From NCBI RefSeq assembly GCF_034424645.1, contig NZ_CP139969.1, forward strand, positions 2,480,001-2,544,000: 64,000 nucleotides of DNA, read 5' to 3'. This DNA is from Bordetella avium (GTDB lineage: Bacteria > Pseudomonadota > Gammaproteobacteria > Burkholderiales > Burkholderiaceae_B). The translations under genes and the position numbers were made by a program. This document shows positions 49,397 through 58,164 of this stretch, piece by piece (the stretch's first letter is position 1; every line of letters begins with the position of its first letter). The notes beneath the pieces were generated by a model that saw nothing but the letters and a program-made list of their open reading frames with translations, was not told where the DNA came from and made no database searches.

Positions 49397-50341
49397 TCAC
49401 GTCTTATCGTGACCGACCGCGTCGCTTACGGCTTGCCGGGTCAATGAGGGCGCCAGCATTTCAAGAAAGGTATAGACGTAGTCGCGCAGGAATACGCCCG
49501 ATTTCACCCCGACGCGCGTCGTGTGTGTGCCGAACAGATGGCCGACCGGCAGCCCCACGAGATTGCCATCACGGCGCGGATCATAAGCAACGCCCGCGAT
49601 GATGCCTATCCCCAAACCCACATCCACATAGGTCTTGATGACGTCGGCGTCGATGGCCTCGAGCACGATATCCGGATGAATAGACTGGTTGGCGAACACC
49701 TCATCAATCGTGCTGCGGCCGGTAAATGCCCGGTCATAGGTCACAATGGGATACTCGGCCAACTGCGCCAGGCTCAGGCGCTTGGCTTCGGAAGACTTCA
49801 ATTCGGCCAGCGGATGATCCGGGCGCACCACCACCGTGTGCTCCCAGGTGTAGACAGGCATGGTCACCAGGCCGGGCGTCAGCGCCAGCGACTCGGTCGC
49901 CAGGGCCAGGTCGGCCTGCTCGTGCAACACCATTTCCGCCAGTTGCGCCGGGCTGCCTTCAGCCAGCGACAGATGCACCTTGGGGAATTGCTTGCGGAAG
50001 GCCGGAATCACGCGCGGCAAAAGATAGCGGGCCTGGGTGTGCGTGCAGGCAATCACCAAACCGCCTTCATCTCGACGAGCAAACTCATCGCTGACTTTTT
50101 TCAGATTGTCGACTTCACGCATGATGCGGTCGATGACCTGCGAGACAGCCAGACCGGGCTTGGTCAGCCCTTTGATCCGCTTGCCGTGACGTTCGAAAAT
50201 CTTGATGCCCAGCTCATCTTCGAATTCGATGATGGCCTTGGACACGCCAGGCTGCGAGGTGTAGAGCATGCGCGCCGCTTCAGTAAGATTGAAGTCACGG
50301 CGAATGGTTTCGCGCACAAAGCGAAATTGCTGCAGGTTCAT
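49397..50341 (-). CDS. cysB: LysR-type regulator CysB
   Basis: The activator of sulfate assimilation and cysteine synthesis genes, 314 residues. The N-terminus MNLQQFRFVRETIRRDFNLTEAARMLYTSQPGVSKAI is the conserved CysB/Cbl helix-turn-helix region (residues about 1-40, quoted in part), ending in FERHGKRIKGLT. The effector domain starts about residue 92 (LVIACTHTQARYLLP) with the sulfate/O-acetylserine-binding THTQ motif. YDRAFTGRS and DADVIKTYVDVGLGIGI are also typical. Homologues called Cbl are less likely because the match runs the whole length. No cys target gene is adjacent. Confidence 0.92.
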   Translation of the reverse strand: MNLQQFRFVRETIRRDFNLTEAARMLYTSQPGVSKAIIEFEDELGIKIFERHGKRIKGLTKPGLAVSQVIDRIMREVDNLKKVSDEFARRDEGGLVIACTHTQARYLLPRVIPAFRKQFPKVHLSLAEGSPAQLAEMVLHEQADLALATESLALTPGLVTMPVYTWEHTVVVRPDHPLAELKSSEAKRLSLAQLAEYPIVTYDRAFTGRSTIDEVFANQSIHPDIVLEAIDADVIKTYVDVGLGIGIIAGVAYDPRRDGNLVGLPVGHLFGTHTTRVGVKSGVFLRDYVYTFLEMLAPSLTRQAVSDAVGHDKT

Positions 50342-50822
50342 AGAGGCAGGTCCCCATTTTTATACCCTATTGTAAGTAATATAGGCCGCGTCCTAAATCA
50401 CATATTCATATAAGCATAAACCTGAGTGCTGTGCTCGTTTTTTCACCATGCATGAGTGTTGGCTGAGGTGGCAAGACGCCGAACGCAAACCATCCCGTGG
50501 CCAGGATGCCCGCCGTCAAGGTCTATCGTCATCCTCCCTTGAGCAGAACGCATCACACAAAGACCCCGGGGCGACACCTTGCTCAGCCATAGCGCGGCAA
50601 ACCGCTGGCCAGGACATCTGTCACCCGCCACCGAGCAGGGCTCGAGGCCAGTGCCGGCGTCCCTACGTTATGCGAGACTCGCCCCCATCGAGCAAGCATG
50701 ATGGAGGCAGTCCGTGCCTGGCCTGCAAACCCGATCGCCGCCAGTGTCGGCAGGCCGGCAAGAAGATCTTGTGCAAGCACGGCAGGGCTGCCCGCAGCCC
50801 TGAATAGGCGACGGCCTGAGGT
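50342..50822. other. Intergenic stretch between cysB and mmsA
   Basis: About 480 bases. The left 100 are AT-rich and hold the cysB promoter (TATATT and TATAAA elements near 50360-50385 on the minus strand). The rest is GC-rich, downstream of mmsA. Small open frames on both strands (for example 50448-50807 plus, 50583-50780 minus) lack a good start, ribosome-binding site and recognisable domain, so I call none. Confidence 0.5.
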
Positions 50823-52316
50823 TCAGCGCATCGTGATGGTGGTATTCACTGAGCGGCCATGCGCCGACCAACGAGCGGTCACGGTTTTGGTCTGCGTCCA
50901 AAACTGCACCGCCTGTTTGCCATTGGGGCCTAGGTCACCCAGCTTGGAGCCGCGCGATCCGGTAAAGCTGAACCAGGCCACAGGAACAGGAATCGGGATG
51001 TTGATGCCCACCTGCCCGACATCGATATGATTCTGGAAATAGCGCGCTGCGCCGCCGTCCTGCGTGAAGAGCGCCACGCCGTTGCCGTTAGGATTGCGAT
51101 TGATGAAGGCCACCGCCTCCTCCAGGGTTTCCACGCCCACCACGCACAACACAGGACCGAAAATCTCCTCCTGATAAATGCTCATGGCTTCGGTCACGCC
51201 GTCAAAGATGGTGGGGCCCACGAAGTTGCCTGCGGCATAGCCCTCCACCTTGACGCCACGGCCGTCCAACAGCAGCTTGGCGCCCTCATCCACGCCCTGC
51301 TGAATCAGGCTTTCCACGCGCTTGCGGGCATTGATGGACACGAGCGGGCCCAGGTCGGCTTCGCGGTCCGTGCCGACATTGACCTTCAGCTTGCGGGAGC
51401 GCTCGACGAAATCCGGCAACCAGTTGCGCGCCTCGCCGACGAGCACGGCAACGGAAGTCGCCATGCAACGCTGGCCCGCCGCCCCGAAGGCCGCGCCCAC
51501 CAATTGATTGAGCGCCACCTCAGGATCGGCGTCCGGCAGGACAACGCAATGATTCTTGGCACCCATCATTGATTGGCAACGTTTGCCAGCCTTAGAGGCT
51601 CGATCGTAAATCTCGGTGCCGACCCGAGTCGAACCGATAAAAGATACCGCCTTGATATCCGGATGTTCGCACAGGCCATTGGCGATATCGGGACCGCCGT
51701 GCACCACGTTCAGCACACCCGGCGGCAGGCCCGCCTCCAGCGCCAGTTGCGCCAGATAGAGCGAGGCTGTCGGGTCCTGCTCAGAAGGCTTGAGCACGAA
51801 GGTGTTGCCGCAAGACACGGCGATCGGAAACATGAAGCAAGGCAACATCACCGGAAAATTGAAGGCGGTAATGCCCGCGCATACCCCCAGTGGCTGGATC
51901 AGCGTGTAGACGTCGATACCCGAGGCGGCGTTCTCGGCGTACTCACCCAATTGCAGACTGGCAATCGAGCAGGCGTGCTCCACTACTTCCAGCCCCCGGC
52001 CGACCTCCCCTTCCGCGTCAGGCAGCGTCTTGCCATGCTCGCGGGTGATCATTTCGGCCAGCTTGCCGCTGTTCTCGCGCAGCAATTGCTGAAACCTCAA
52101 CATCACGCGCATGCGCTGGCCCTGGCCCGCGTTACGCCAGGTTTGAAACGCCTGTTTGGCGTCGGCCACGGCCAGGTCCAGCTCCTCGCGGGTGGCAAAG
52201 GGCACCTGGGCCACCACCTCCTGATTGGCCGGGTTGATCACATCACGCCAGTGGGTGGTTTTGGACTGCACCAATTTGCCGCCAATCAACAGCGGCACGC
52301 GGGGAACTTCACTCAT
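50823..52316 (-). CDS. mmsA: Methylmalonate-semialdehyde dehydrogenase (CoA-acylating)
   Basis: Converts methylmalonate semialdehyde to propionyl-CoA, and malonate semialdehyde to acetyl-CoA, in valine, thymine or inositol breakdown. The 497 residues are the aldehyde dehydrogenase fold with ITAFNFPVMLPCFMFPIAV (about 145-165), FIGSTRVGTEIYDRA (about 225), and the catalytic Cys in GAAGQRCMATS (about 284). The Phe-rich and PIPVPVAWFSFTG segments near the C-terminus are MmsA-type. GAGGAG lies seven bases before the ATG at 52316. It follows the binding-protein gene by 57 bases on the same strand. Confidence 0.93.
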   Translation of the reverse strand: MSEVPRVPLLIGGKLVQSKTTHWRDVINPANQEVVAQVPFATREELDLAVADAKQAFQTWRNAGQGQRMRVMLRFQQLLRENSGKLAEMITREHGKTLPDAEGEVGRGLEVVEHACSIASLQLGEYAENAASGIDVYTLIQPLGVCAGITAFNFPVMLPCFMFPIAVSCGNTFVLKPSEQDPTASLYLAQLALEAGLPPGVLNVVHGGPDIANGLCEHPDIKAVSFIGSTRVGTEIYDRASKAGKRCQSMMGAKNHCVVLPDADPEVALNQLVGAAFGAAGQRCMATSVAVLVGEARNWLPDFVERSRKLKVNVGTDREADLGPLVSINARKRVESLIQQGVDEGAKLLLDGRGVKVEGYAAGNFVGPTIFDGVTEAMSIYQEEIFGPVLCVVGVETLEEAVAFINRNPNGNGVALFTQDGGAARYFQNHIDVGQVGINIPIPVPVAWFSFTGSRGSKLGDLGPNGKQAVQFWTQTKTVTARWSAHGRSVNTTITMR

Positions 52317-52373
52317 TGCTTGCTCCTCAGACAGGCAGATGTGAGCGGCCAGCGGGCCGCCCAGGTAGATCAC

Positions 52374-53582
52374 TCAAGACTTGACCAACGGGCAGGTGGA
52401 GTCCGCCAGCGGCTGAAAGGCTTCTGCGGCGGGGATCGTCGCGATCAGCCTGGAATAGTCCCAGCCGCCCTTGGATTCGGCGGGCTTTTTCACTTCATAC
52501 AGATACATATCGTGAATGACCCGGCCGTCGGGGCGGATTGCCGCATTGCGCATAATGGGGTCTTTGATCGGCAGTTCACGCATCTTGTCGGCGACGACCT
52601 TGCCATCGGTGCTGCCAGTCGCAGCCACCGCGCGTAAATAGTGCAGCACACTGGAATACACGCCCGCCTGGGTCATGGTGGGTTTCAAACCCCGAAAAGC
52701 CTTTTCGAAGCGCGCCGACCAAGCGCGTGTGTCATCGTCATGGTCCCAATAGAAACCATCCACATACGACAAGCCCTGCGCGCTATCCAGCCCGAGGGCG
52801 CGCAGATCCGACAGAAAGATCAAGAGCGACACCAGACGCTGGCCGCCTTCGACAATGCCAAACTCGCGCGCCTGTTTGACCGCGTTGACCGTATCCTGCC
52901 CGCCATTGGCCAGCGCCACCACCTGAGCCTTGGAGCTTTGCGCCTGTAAGAGGTAAGACGCGAAATCGGGCGCATTCAAAGGATGGCGCACGCTACCCAC
53001 GACCGTGCCGTCCAGCGCCTTGACCGCCTTGACCGTATCGGCCTCCAGAGAATGACCAAAGGCGTAATCCACAGTCACGAAATACCAGGACTTGCCGCCC
53101 GCCTTCACTGTCGCCTTCGCGCCACCTGCGGACTGCGAATAGGTGTCGAACATCCAGTGAAAACCCACGGGCGAGCAATCCTTGTTCGTCAGCGCCGTCG
53201 TGGCCGGTCCGGAGAACATCACGACCTTGTTTTTTTCCCGTGCGATGCCTTGAACCGCCAGTGCTACGGCAGAATTGGTCAAGTCGGCGATAGCGCTCAC
53301 CCCATCACGGTCAAACCATTCGCGGGCGCGCGCCGCCCCTACGTCTGCCTTATTCTGATTATCCGCAGACACCAGCTCGATTTTCATGCCTTTGCATTCG
53401 GCGGCCAGGCAATCATCGATGGCCAGTTGCGCGGCGGCGACCGATCCTGGGCCACCCATGCCGGCATAGGTGCCGGACATATCCGTCAACACACCGATCT
53501 TGACCGGCGGCGTGGCCGCCCAAGCCTGCCCCCCCAGCAAAGCGCCCACGCATAACCCTGCGGCAACACCGCGTGATTTCAT
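52374..53582 (-). CDS. Periplasmic branched-chain-amino-acid-type binding protein
   Basis: A type I solute-binding protein of the LivJ/Peripla_BP_6 family, 402 residues. A Sec signal peptide is visible (MKSRGVAAGLCVGALLGGQA, cut after AWA near residue 22), then VKIGVLTDMSGTYAGMGGPGS, the usual first strand and ligand loop. Several family segments follow (VVMFSGPATTALTNKDCSPVGFHW is the usual middle loop). The open frame extends upstream, but ATG at 53582 with AGGAG upstream fits the signal peptide. No permease or ATPase gene is adjacent, so it is an orphan. Co-transcription with mmsA suggests the ligand is a precursor of methylmalonate semialdehyde, which is an inference. Confidence 0.9.
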   Translation of the reverse strand: MKSRGVAAGLCVGALLGGQAWAATPPVKIGVLTDMSGTYAGMGGPGSVAAAQLAIDDCLAAECKGMKIELVSADNQNKADVGAARAREWFDRDGVSAIADLTNSAVALAVQGIAREKNKVVMFSGPATTALTNKDCSPVGFHWMFDTYSQSAGGAKATVKAGGKSWYFVTVDYAFGHSLEADTVKAVKALDGTVVGSVRHPLNAPDFASYLLQAQSSKAQVVALANGGQDTVNAVKQAREFGIVEGGQRLVSLLIFLSDLRALGLDSAQGLSYVDGFYWDHDDDTRAWSARFEKAFRGLKPTMTQAGVYSSVLHYLRAVAATGSTDGKVVADKMRELPIKDPIMRNAAIRPDGRVIHDMYLYEVKKPAESKGGWDYSRLIATIPAAEAFQPLADSTCPLVKS

Positions 53583-53682
53583 ATGCCTGTCTCCTAAGAA
53601 TTTTTTTATGCCTGCCACATCGAGGCGGCGGCTCGGGCTAGTGTAGATGTGTGAAAATCCACCAGCAACGCCAGAAATGCAC

Positions 53683-53710
53683 ATGTCTTGTGCATAAATA
53701 CACAAGACAT
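53683..53710. promoter_or_regulatory. Perfect inverted repeat in the LysR/binding-protein divergent region
   Basis: ATGTCTTGTG (53683-53692) and CACAAGACAT (53701-53710) are perfect 10-base inverted arms around an 8-base AT-rich centre (CATAAATA). The LysR gene starts 23 bases further on; the binding-protein gene starts 100 bases away on the other side. It is a likely operator for the LysR regulator, and the centre could be part of a -10 box. Confidence 0.65.
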
Positions 53711-53732
53711 CCACGAGCCAAGGGACAAGACC

Positions 53733-54656
53733 ATGCTGGATTGGGACAGCCTGCGTTACTTTTTGGAGGTGGCGCGCAGCCAGCGCGTCAGCGCCGCCGC
53801 TCGCACATTGGGCGTCGAACACACGACCGTGGCGCGGCGCATCCGTGCCCTGGAAGCCGAGCTCGGCAGCCTGTTGTTTGAAAAATCCCGCAGCGCCGGC
53901 TTTGTGCTTACCGAAGACGGCCAGCGTCTTTTCGTGCATGCCGAACAATTGGAGAGCACCGTACATGCGGCGCGGGAAAATCTATCCGGCATCGGCCAGG
54001 CTCCTTCCGGCCATATCCGCATCGGCGCCACCGAAGGTTTCGGCAGTTATGTCGTGACGCCGCTGGCGGCCGACTTCCAACGCCGCTATCCACACATCAC
54101 GCTGGATATCCTGCCGGTACCGCGCTTTGTCAGCTTATCCAAGCGCGAGGCCGATCTCGCCATCACCATCGAACGTCCACAACGCGGCCCTTATATTTGC
54201 AGCCGTTTGTGCGACTACACATTGATGCTGTATGGCACACCGCAATATCTGGCGCGCCATCCTCCGATACGCACACGGGCCGACCTGTCGGGACATAGCT
54301 TCATCGGCTATGTGGATGAGTTGCTGTTCAGCGAGCGCTTACGTTACCTGGAGGATTTGCTGCCAAACAGCCGCGTCGTGTTACGCAGCACCAGCGTCGT
54401 GGCGCAATACCACGCCGCGCTGCAAGGCCAATCACTGGCCATCCTGCCCTGTTTCATCGCCGCGCAAGACTCGCGCCTGAAGCCGGTGCTCGGCGGCGAT
54501 GTCGCCATCACACGCAGCTTCTGGATGTATTGCCACGAAGATCTCTACCGTCTCAAGCGCATGAGCCTGCTGTGGGACTTCATGCGCGCGGCCGCAGAAC
54601 GCAATCAGGAACTGCTCGCGGGCCGCGCGGGCCAACTGGTGACAGGCCTGGATTGA
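53733..54656 (+). CDS. LysR-family transcriptional regulator
   Basis: A 307-residue regulator. The helix-turn-helix is LDWDSLRYFLEVARSQRVSAAARTLGVEHTTVARRIRALEAELG (about residues 2-45; quoted as a region), followed by the linker and an effector domain from about 90. The start at 53733 has AAGGGA upstream. It is divergent from the binding-protein/mmsA pair and ends six bases before lptF on the opposite strand. Control of the divergent genes is the usual LysR arrangement, and the inverted repeat at 53683 supports it. Confidence 0.9.
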   Translation: MLDWDSLRYFLEVARSQRVSAAARTLGVEHTTVARRIRALEAELGSLLFEKSRSAGFVLTEDGQRLFVHAEQLESTVHAARENLSGIGQAPSGHIRIGATEGFGSYVVTPLAADFQRRYPHITLDILPVPRFVSLSKREADLAITIERPQRGPYICSRLCDYTLMLYGTPQYLARHPPIRTRADLSGHSFIGYVDELLFSERLRYLEDLLPNSRVVLRSTSVVAQYHAALQGQSLAILPCFIAAQDSRLKPVLGGDVAITRSFWMYCHEDLYRLKRMSLLWDFMRAAAERNQELLAGRAGQLVTGLD

Positions 54657-54662
54657 GACGGC

Positions 54663-55781
54663 TCAGGCCGCTGCGGCGGTCTTGGGCGGCTTGGGCGCCT
54701 TCACGCGCAGGCGCTTGTAGAGCAGGAATACCGTGAAGGCCAGCACGATGATATGAATCGCCGACACCCCAACGCCAAACGGCAGCTTGCCGCTGCTGAT
54801 CCAAGCGCGCGAAAGATTGATCAGGTTAATGTAGAGCAAGCCCACCAGGCCGGCGATCAGGAGGTCTCCCGAACGCCCCAGGCGCGGGTTCACGGCGCCC
54901 AGCGGAATTGCCAGCAAAGCAAGATTGAGCGCCGCCAGCGGCAAGGATACGCGCCACATGACCTGCGACCACGAGCTATTGGTGTTGTCTTCCATAAGCT
55001 GGGTCGTCGAACGGGCTTTGCTCGAGCGCTCAGCCGCAGCACGCGCCGAAGCGATAGGATCTTCTCCGCCCTTGCTTTCCAGGCGGATGCCGTACTCTTC
55101 GAAATTAGTGAGACGCACCTCGGGCGTGCCAGGCTTGAGGTCGTAGCGGTGGCCTTTACTTAGCACCAGAAAGCGATCGCCGTTTTCCAGCGTTTCGCCA
55201 CGAGCGCTTTTCGCCGTCAGGACGCTGAACCATTCAGGATCGATGGCGCGCGCGAACACCGCGCCCAATTCATCGCCCGGATCGACCGGGTCTTCCGCGA
55301 AAAACACGCGATTGCCGCGCCCGGATTCCGCAAACTGCCCCGCTGCCACCTTAGACAGATCGGAGCGTTGTTCAAAGCGCTCGCGGTACTCGCCAATCTG
55401 CCGATACGCCCAGGGAGCCGCCACCAACGTCAGGCCCGCCACCATCAGGGCAACCGGAATCGCAACGCGCAACACGGGGCGCACCCAATCCGCCAGCGAC
55501 AAGCCGCTGGCGAACCAGACCACCATTTCCGATTCCCGGTAATTCCGCGTCACCGTCGTCAGCACGGCGATAAAGAGCGAAACCGCAAGAATTGTCGGTA
55601 AGGCAGTAATGGTGGAAAAGGCCGCTAGGCCAAGAACCACGTCCGCGCCGATCGTACCTCCCGCAGCCTCGCCCAACAGACGCACCAGCAGAACACTCAG
55701 CCAAACCACCACAAGAGTGGAGAAGACCACGCCAGCATGGCTGGTAATCTCGCTGACGACAGACCGTTTAAATAGAGACAT
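54663..55781 (-). CDS. lptF: LPS export permease LptF
   Basis: An inner-membrane permease of the LptB2FG lipopolysaccharide transporter, 372 residues. Start MSLFKRSVVSEITSHAGVVF is typical of LptF next to pepA. Membrane segments lie at about 15-35, 50-75, 100-120 and 275-365; a large periplasmic jellyroll domain fills about 125-265. The frame is open for another 550 codons upstream because of the antisense reading of pepA; that part is not coding. The start at 55781 is 54 bases from pepA on the other strand. lptG, usually next to lptF, is absent here; the convergent LysR gene ends six bases downstream. Confidence 0.92.
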   Translation of the reverse strand: MSLFKRSVVSEITSHAGVVFSTLVVVWLSVLLVRLLGEAAGGTIGADVVLGLAAFSTITALPTILAVSLFIAVLTTVTRNYRESEMVVWFASGLSLADWVRPVLRVAIPVALMVAGLTLVAAPWAYRQIGEYRERFEQRSDLSKVAAGQFAESGRGNRVFFAEDPVDPGDELGAVFARAIDPEWFSVLTAKSARGETLENGDRFLVLSKGHRYDLKPGTPEVRLTNFEEYGIRLESKGGEDPIASARAAAERSSKARSTTQLMEDNTNSSWSQVMWRVSLPLAALNLALLAIPLGAVNPRLGRSGDLLIAGLVGLLYINLINLSRAWISSGKLPFGVGVSAIHIIVLAFTVFLLYKRLRVKAPKPPKTAAAA

Positions 55782-55835
55782 GTGAGAATATGCGGGATAA
55801 TGGTCCGCAACGTACGACGCACTCGGGAAATCTTC

Positions 55836-57350
55836 ATGGAATTTAGCACACAGACCACCGCTTCCCTGCACCTGATCAAGACTTCGGCGCTGGCAGTAGG
55901 CGTGTATGCCGACGGCGTGCTCAGCCCCGCCGCCGAACAGATCGATCACGCAAGCAACGGTGCTATCCGCGCTGTCACGAAAACTGAATTCCGTGGCCGC
56001 GCCGGTGCCACCCTGGTATTGCGCAATCTGGCGGGTATTTCCGCGCAGCGTGTTGTGCTGGTGGGTCTGGGCAAGCAGGAAGAATACAGTGTTCGCGCCC
56101 ACAGCGGTGCAGAACAGGCTTTCGCCGGCTACCTGGTGGCCGCGCAGCTCACCGAAGGCGTATCCACGCTGGCCGCGCTGCCCATCGAAAACAGCACGAT
56201 GCGCGACCGTGCCCGTGCGGCCGCCATCGCTGCCGGCCAGGCCACCTATCACTACGACGCCACCTTCGGCAAACCCGATCGCGAGGCCCTGCCCAAGCTC
56301 AAGAAAATCACCCAGATCATCGAGCGCGCCGAAGCAGCCCAAACGCAGCAAGGCCTGCGCGAAGGCGCCGCCATCGCCAACGGCATGGCGCTGACCCGCA
56401 CGCTGGGCAATCTGCCCGGCAATATCTGCACGCCGACCTATCTGGGCGAAACGGCCCGCAAGCTGGCGCGGGAATTCAAAACCCTGATCAAGGTCAAAGT
56501 TCTGGATCGCAAGCAGGTCGAAGCGCTGGGCATGGGTTCTTTCGTGTCGGTGGCGCGAGGCTCGGCCGAACCCTTGCGCTTCGTCGTGCTGCGTTACAAC
56601 GGCAAGCCTGCAACGGCGCGCCGCACCCGTGGCGCAGCCGGCCCGGTAGTGCTGGTCGGCAAGGGCATCACCTTCGATGCCGGCGGCATTTCGATCAAGC
56701 CCGCCGCCACGATGGACGAAATGAAGTACGACATGTGCGGCGCAGCCAGCGTGCTCGGCACCTTCCGCGCGCTGGCCGAACTGGCCCCCGCCCTGGAGGT
56801 CGTCGGCCTGATCGCTGCCTGCGAAAACCTCCCCAGCGGCACGGCAAACAAGCCGGGCGACGTCGTCACCAGCATGTCTGGCCAGACTATCGAAATCCTC
56901 AATACCGATGCGGAAGGCCGCTTGGTTCTCTGCGATGCGCTCACCTATGCCGAACGCTTCAAGCCTTCGGCCGTGATCGACATCGCCACCCTCACCGGCG
57001 CCTGCGTCGTTGCCCTGGGCGGCGTCAACACCGGCCTGTTCTCCAAAGACGATGCGCTGGCCAGCGCCTTGCTTGAAGCGGGCCGTCAGACGCAAGATCC
57101 GGCCTGGCGCATGCCCCTGGACGATGCCTACCAGGAACAACTGAGGTCCAATTTCGCCGACATCGCCAACATCGGCGGCCCGCAGGCCGGCGCCGTCACG
57201 GCCGCCTGCTTCCTGTCGCGCTTCACCCAGGCCTATCCCTGGGCGCACCTCGACATCGCAGGCACGGCCTGGCGCGGTGGCAAGGACAAGGGCGCCACCG
57301 GCCGCCCGGTCCCCCTGCTCATGCAATACCTGCTGAACCAGGCCGCCTGA
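55836..57350 (+). CDS. pepA: Leucyl aminopeptidase
   Basis: A hexameric, dinuclear-metal M17 aminopeptidase of 504 residues, cytoplasmic. The catalytic domain shows VLVGKGITFDAGGISIKP (about 270-287) with the active-site Lys and metal Asp, MDEMKYDMCGAA with the second Lys, and the signature NTDAEGRLVL (about 345-354) with metal Asp and Glu plus the catalytic Arg. The N-terminal regulatory domain is complete. The start at 55836 has GGGAAA eight bases upstream. In E. coli PepA also binds DNA. It is divergent from lptF and precedes holC by 16 bases, the classical order. Confidence 0.96.
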   Translation: MEFSTQTTASLHLIKTSALAVGVYADGVLSPAAEQIDHASNGAIRAVTKTEFRGRAGATLVLRNLAGISAQRVVLVGLGKQEEYSVRAHSGAEQAFAGYLVAAQLTEGVSTLAALPIENSTMRDRARAAAIAAGQATYHYDATFGKPDREALPKLKKITQIIERAEAAQTQQGLREGAAIANGMALTRTLGNLPGNICTPTYLGETARKLAREFKTLIKVKVLDRKQVEALGMGSFVSVARGSAEPLRFVVLRYNGKPATARRTRGAAGPVVLVGKGITFDAGGISIKPAATMDEMKYDMCGAASVLGTFRALAELAPALEVVGLIAACENLPSGTANKPGDVVTSMSGQTIEILNTDAEGRLVLCDALTYAERFKPSAVIDIATLTGACVVALGGVNTGLFSKDDALASALLEAGRQTQDPAWRMPLDDAYQEQLRSNFADIANIGGPQAGAVTAACFLSRFTQAYPWAHLDIAGTAWRGGKDKGATGRPVPLLMQYLLNQAA

Positions 57351-57366
57351 GGAAAGAGCAGCCCGC

Positions 57367-57804
57367 ATGACCCGAATCGACTTCGCCTTTGGCGCCGCGG
57401 ATCGGCTGCGGGCAGCCTGCCAGACTGCCCGCAAACGCTATCTGGCAGGCCAACGCCTCATTGTCTATTGCAGCGACGCCAACCGCCTGTCAGCCTTCGA
57501 CCGCTTGCTGTGGGCCTTTGACGATATTTCCTTCGTGCCGCATGTGCTGGCGCGTGACGCCTTGGCGGCCCACACACCCATCGTGCTCACCGCCACGAAC
57601 CCGCAACAGGCTGCCGCACTCGCTCCGGACGCCTGGCTGCTCAATCTGGATGACGCCTGCCCGCCGCACTATGACGATTTCCCCCGCGTGCTCGAAATCG
57701 TCTCCGGCAACGACACTGACCGCGCAGCCGCCCGGGTGCGTTGGCGCGATTACGTCGCGGCCGGCCACACCCCGCACAGCCACGACCTGAGCCGCAGCGC
57801 CTGA
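57367..57804 (+). CDS. holC: DNA polymerase III chi subunit
   Basis: A 145-residue subunit of the clamp-loader complex that links polymerase III to single-strand-binding protein. The start MTRIDFAFGAADRLRAACQT and RLIVYCSDANRLSAFDRLLWAFDDISFVPH (about 31-60, quoted in part) are typical of HolC, as is LLNLDDACPPHYDDFPRVLEIV. It follows pepA by 16 bases, as in many beta- and gamma-proteobacteria, and precedes a DUF2486-like gene by 23 bases. Function is clear by family and place. Confidence 0.93.
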   Translation: MTRIDFAFGAADRLRAACQTARKRYLAGQRLIVYCSDANRLSAFDRLLWAFDDISFVPHVLARDALAAHTPIVLTATNPQQAAALAPDAWLLNLDDACPPHYDDFPRVLEIVSGNDTDRAAARVRWRDYVAAGHTPHSHDLSRSA

Positions 57805-57827
57805 TTACGCCGTCACTCTCACACTCT

Positions 57828-58064
57828 ATGTCCTCCCCGTTTTCGGACCCTGGCATCCCGACCCTCACCCAGCAAATCGAGCCGGAAATCACCGCGCCGG
57901 TCGGCATGGCCTCTGATATTGTCCTTCGCGCCCTGCTGCAAGCCGAACTGGAGCAGGCCATAGAACAGGCCGCCTCCCAGGCGGCCGCGGACATGCGCGC
58001 GCGCCTCGAGGCCGAAGTGCCCGGCATCGTTGATCGTGCCTTGCAACGCTTGCGGCCGGGCTGA
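57828..58064 (+). CDS. Small DUF2486-like protein
   Basis: A 78-residue protein of unknown function. The N-terminus FSDPGIPTLTQQI resembles the PTLTE-type start of DUF2486 proteins, which often follow holC in Burkholderiales, and the C-terminus is a long helix of Ala, Glu and Arg (LLQAELEQAIEQAASQAAADMRARLE is within it). ATG at 57828 is the only sensible start, with a weak ribosome-binding site. The family call is tentative; existence as a gene is supported by its place 23 bases after holC and by biased codon use. Confidence 0.65.
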   Translation: MSSPFSDPGIPTLTQQIEPEITAPVGMASDIVLRALLQAELEQAIEQAASQAAADMRARLEAEVPGIVDRALQRLRPG

Positions 58065-58164
58065 GCGCCCGCATCTTGTAGCAATACTGGATTTTTCAGG
58101 GAACTGTCAGTTATGCTTTCGCTCTAAGCAAATCAGGCAAGCCCCTTTGCCAAAAGGAGTTCAC

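Noticed and set aside
50448..50807. A 119-codon plus-strand frame between cysB and mmsA
   Set aside because: Composition rich in Arg, Ser, Pro and Cys without a domain or ribosome-binding site.
54663..57434. A single 923-codon minus-strand frame
   Set aside because: Only the last 372 codons are LptF. The rest is antisense to pepA, whose plus-strand product is unmistakable; the open frame comes from high GC content.
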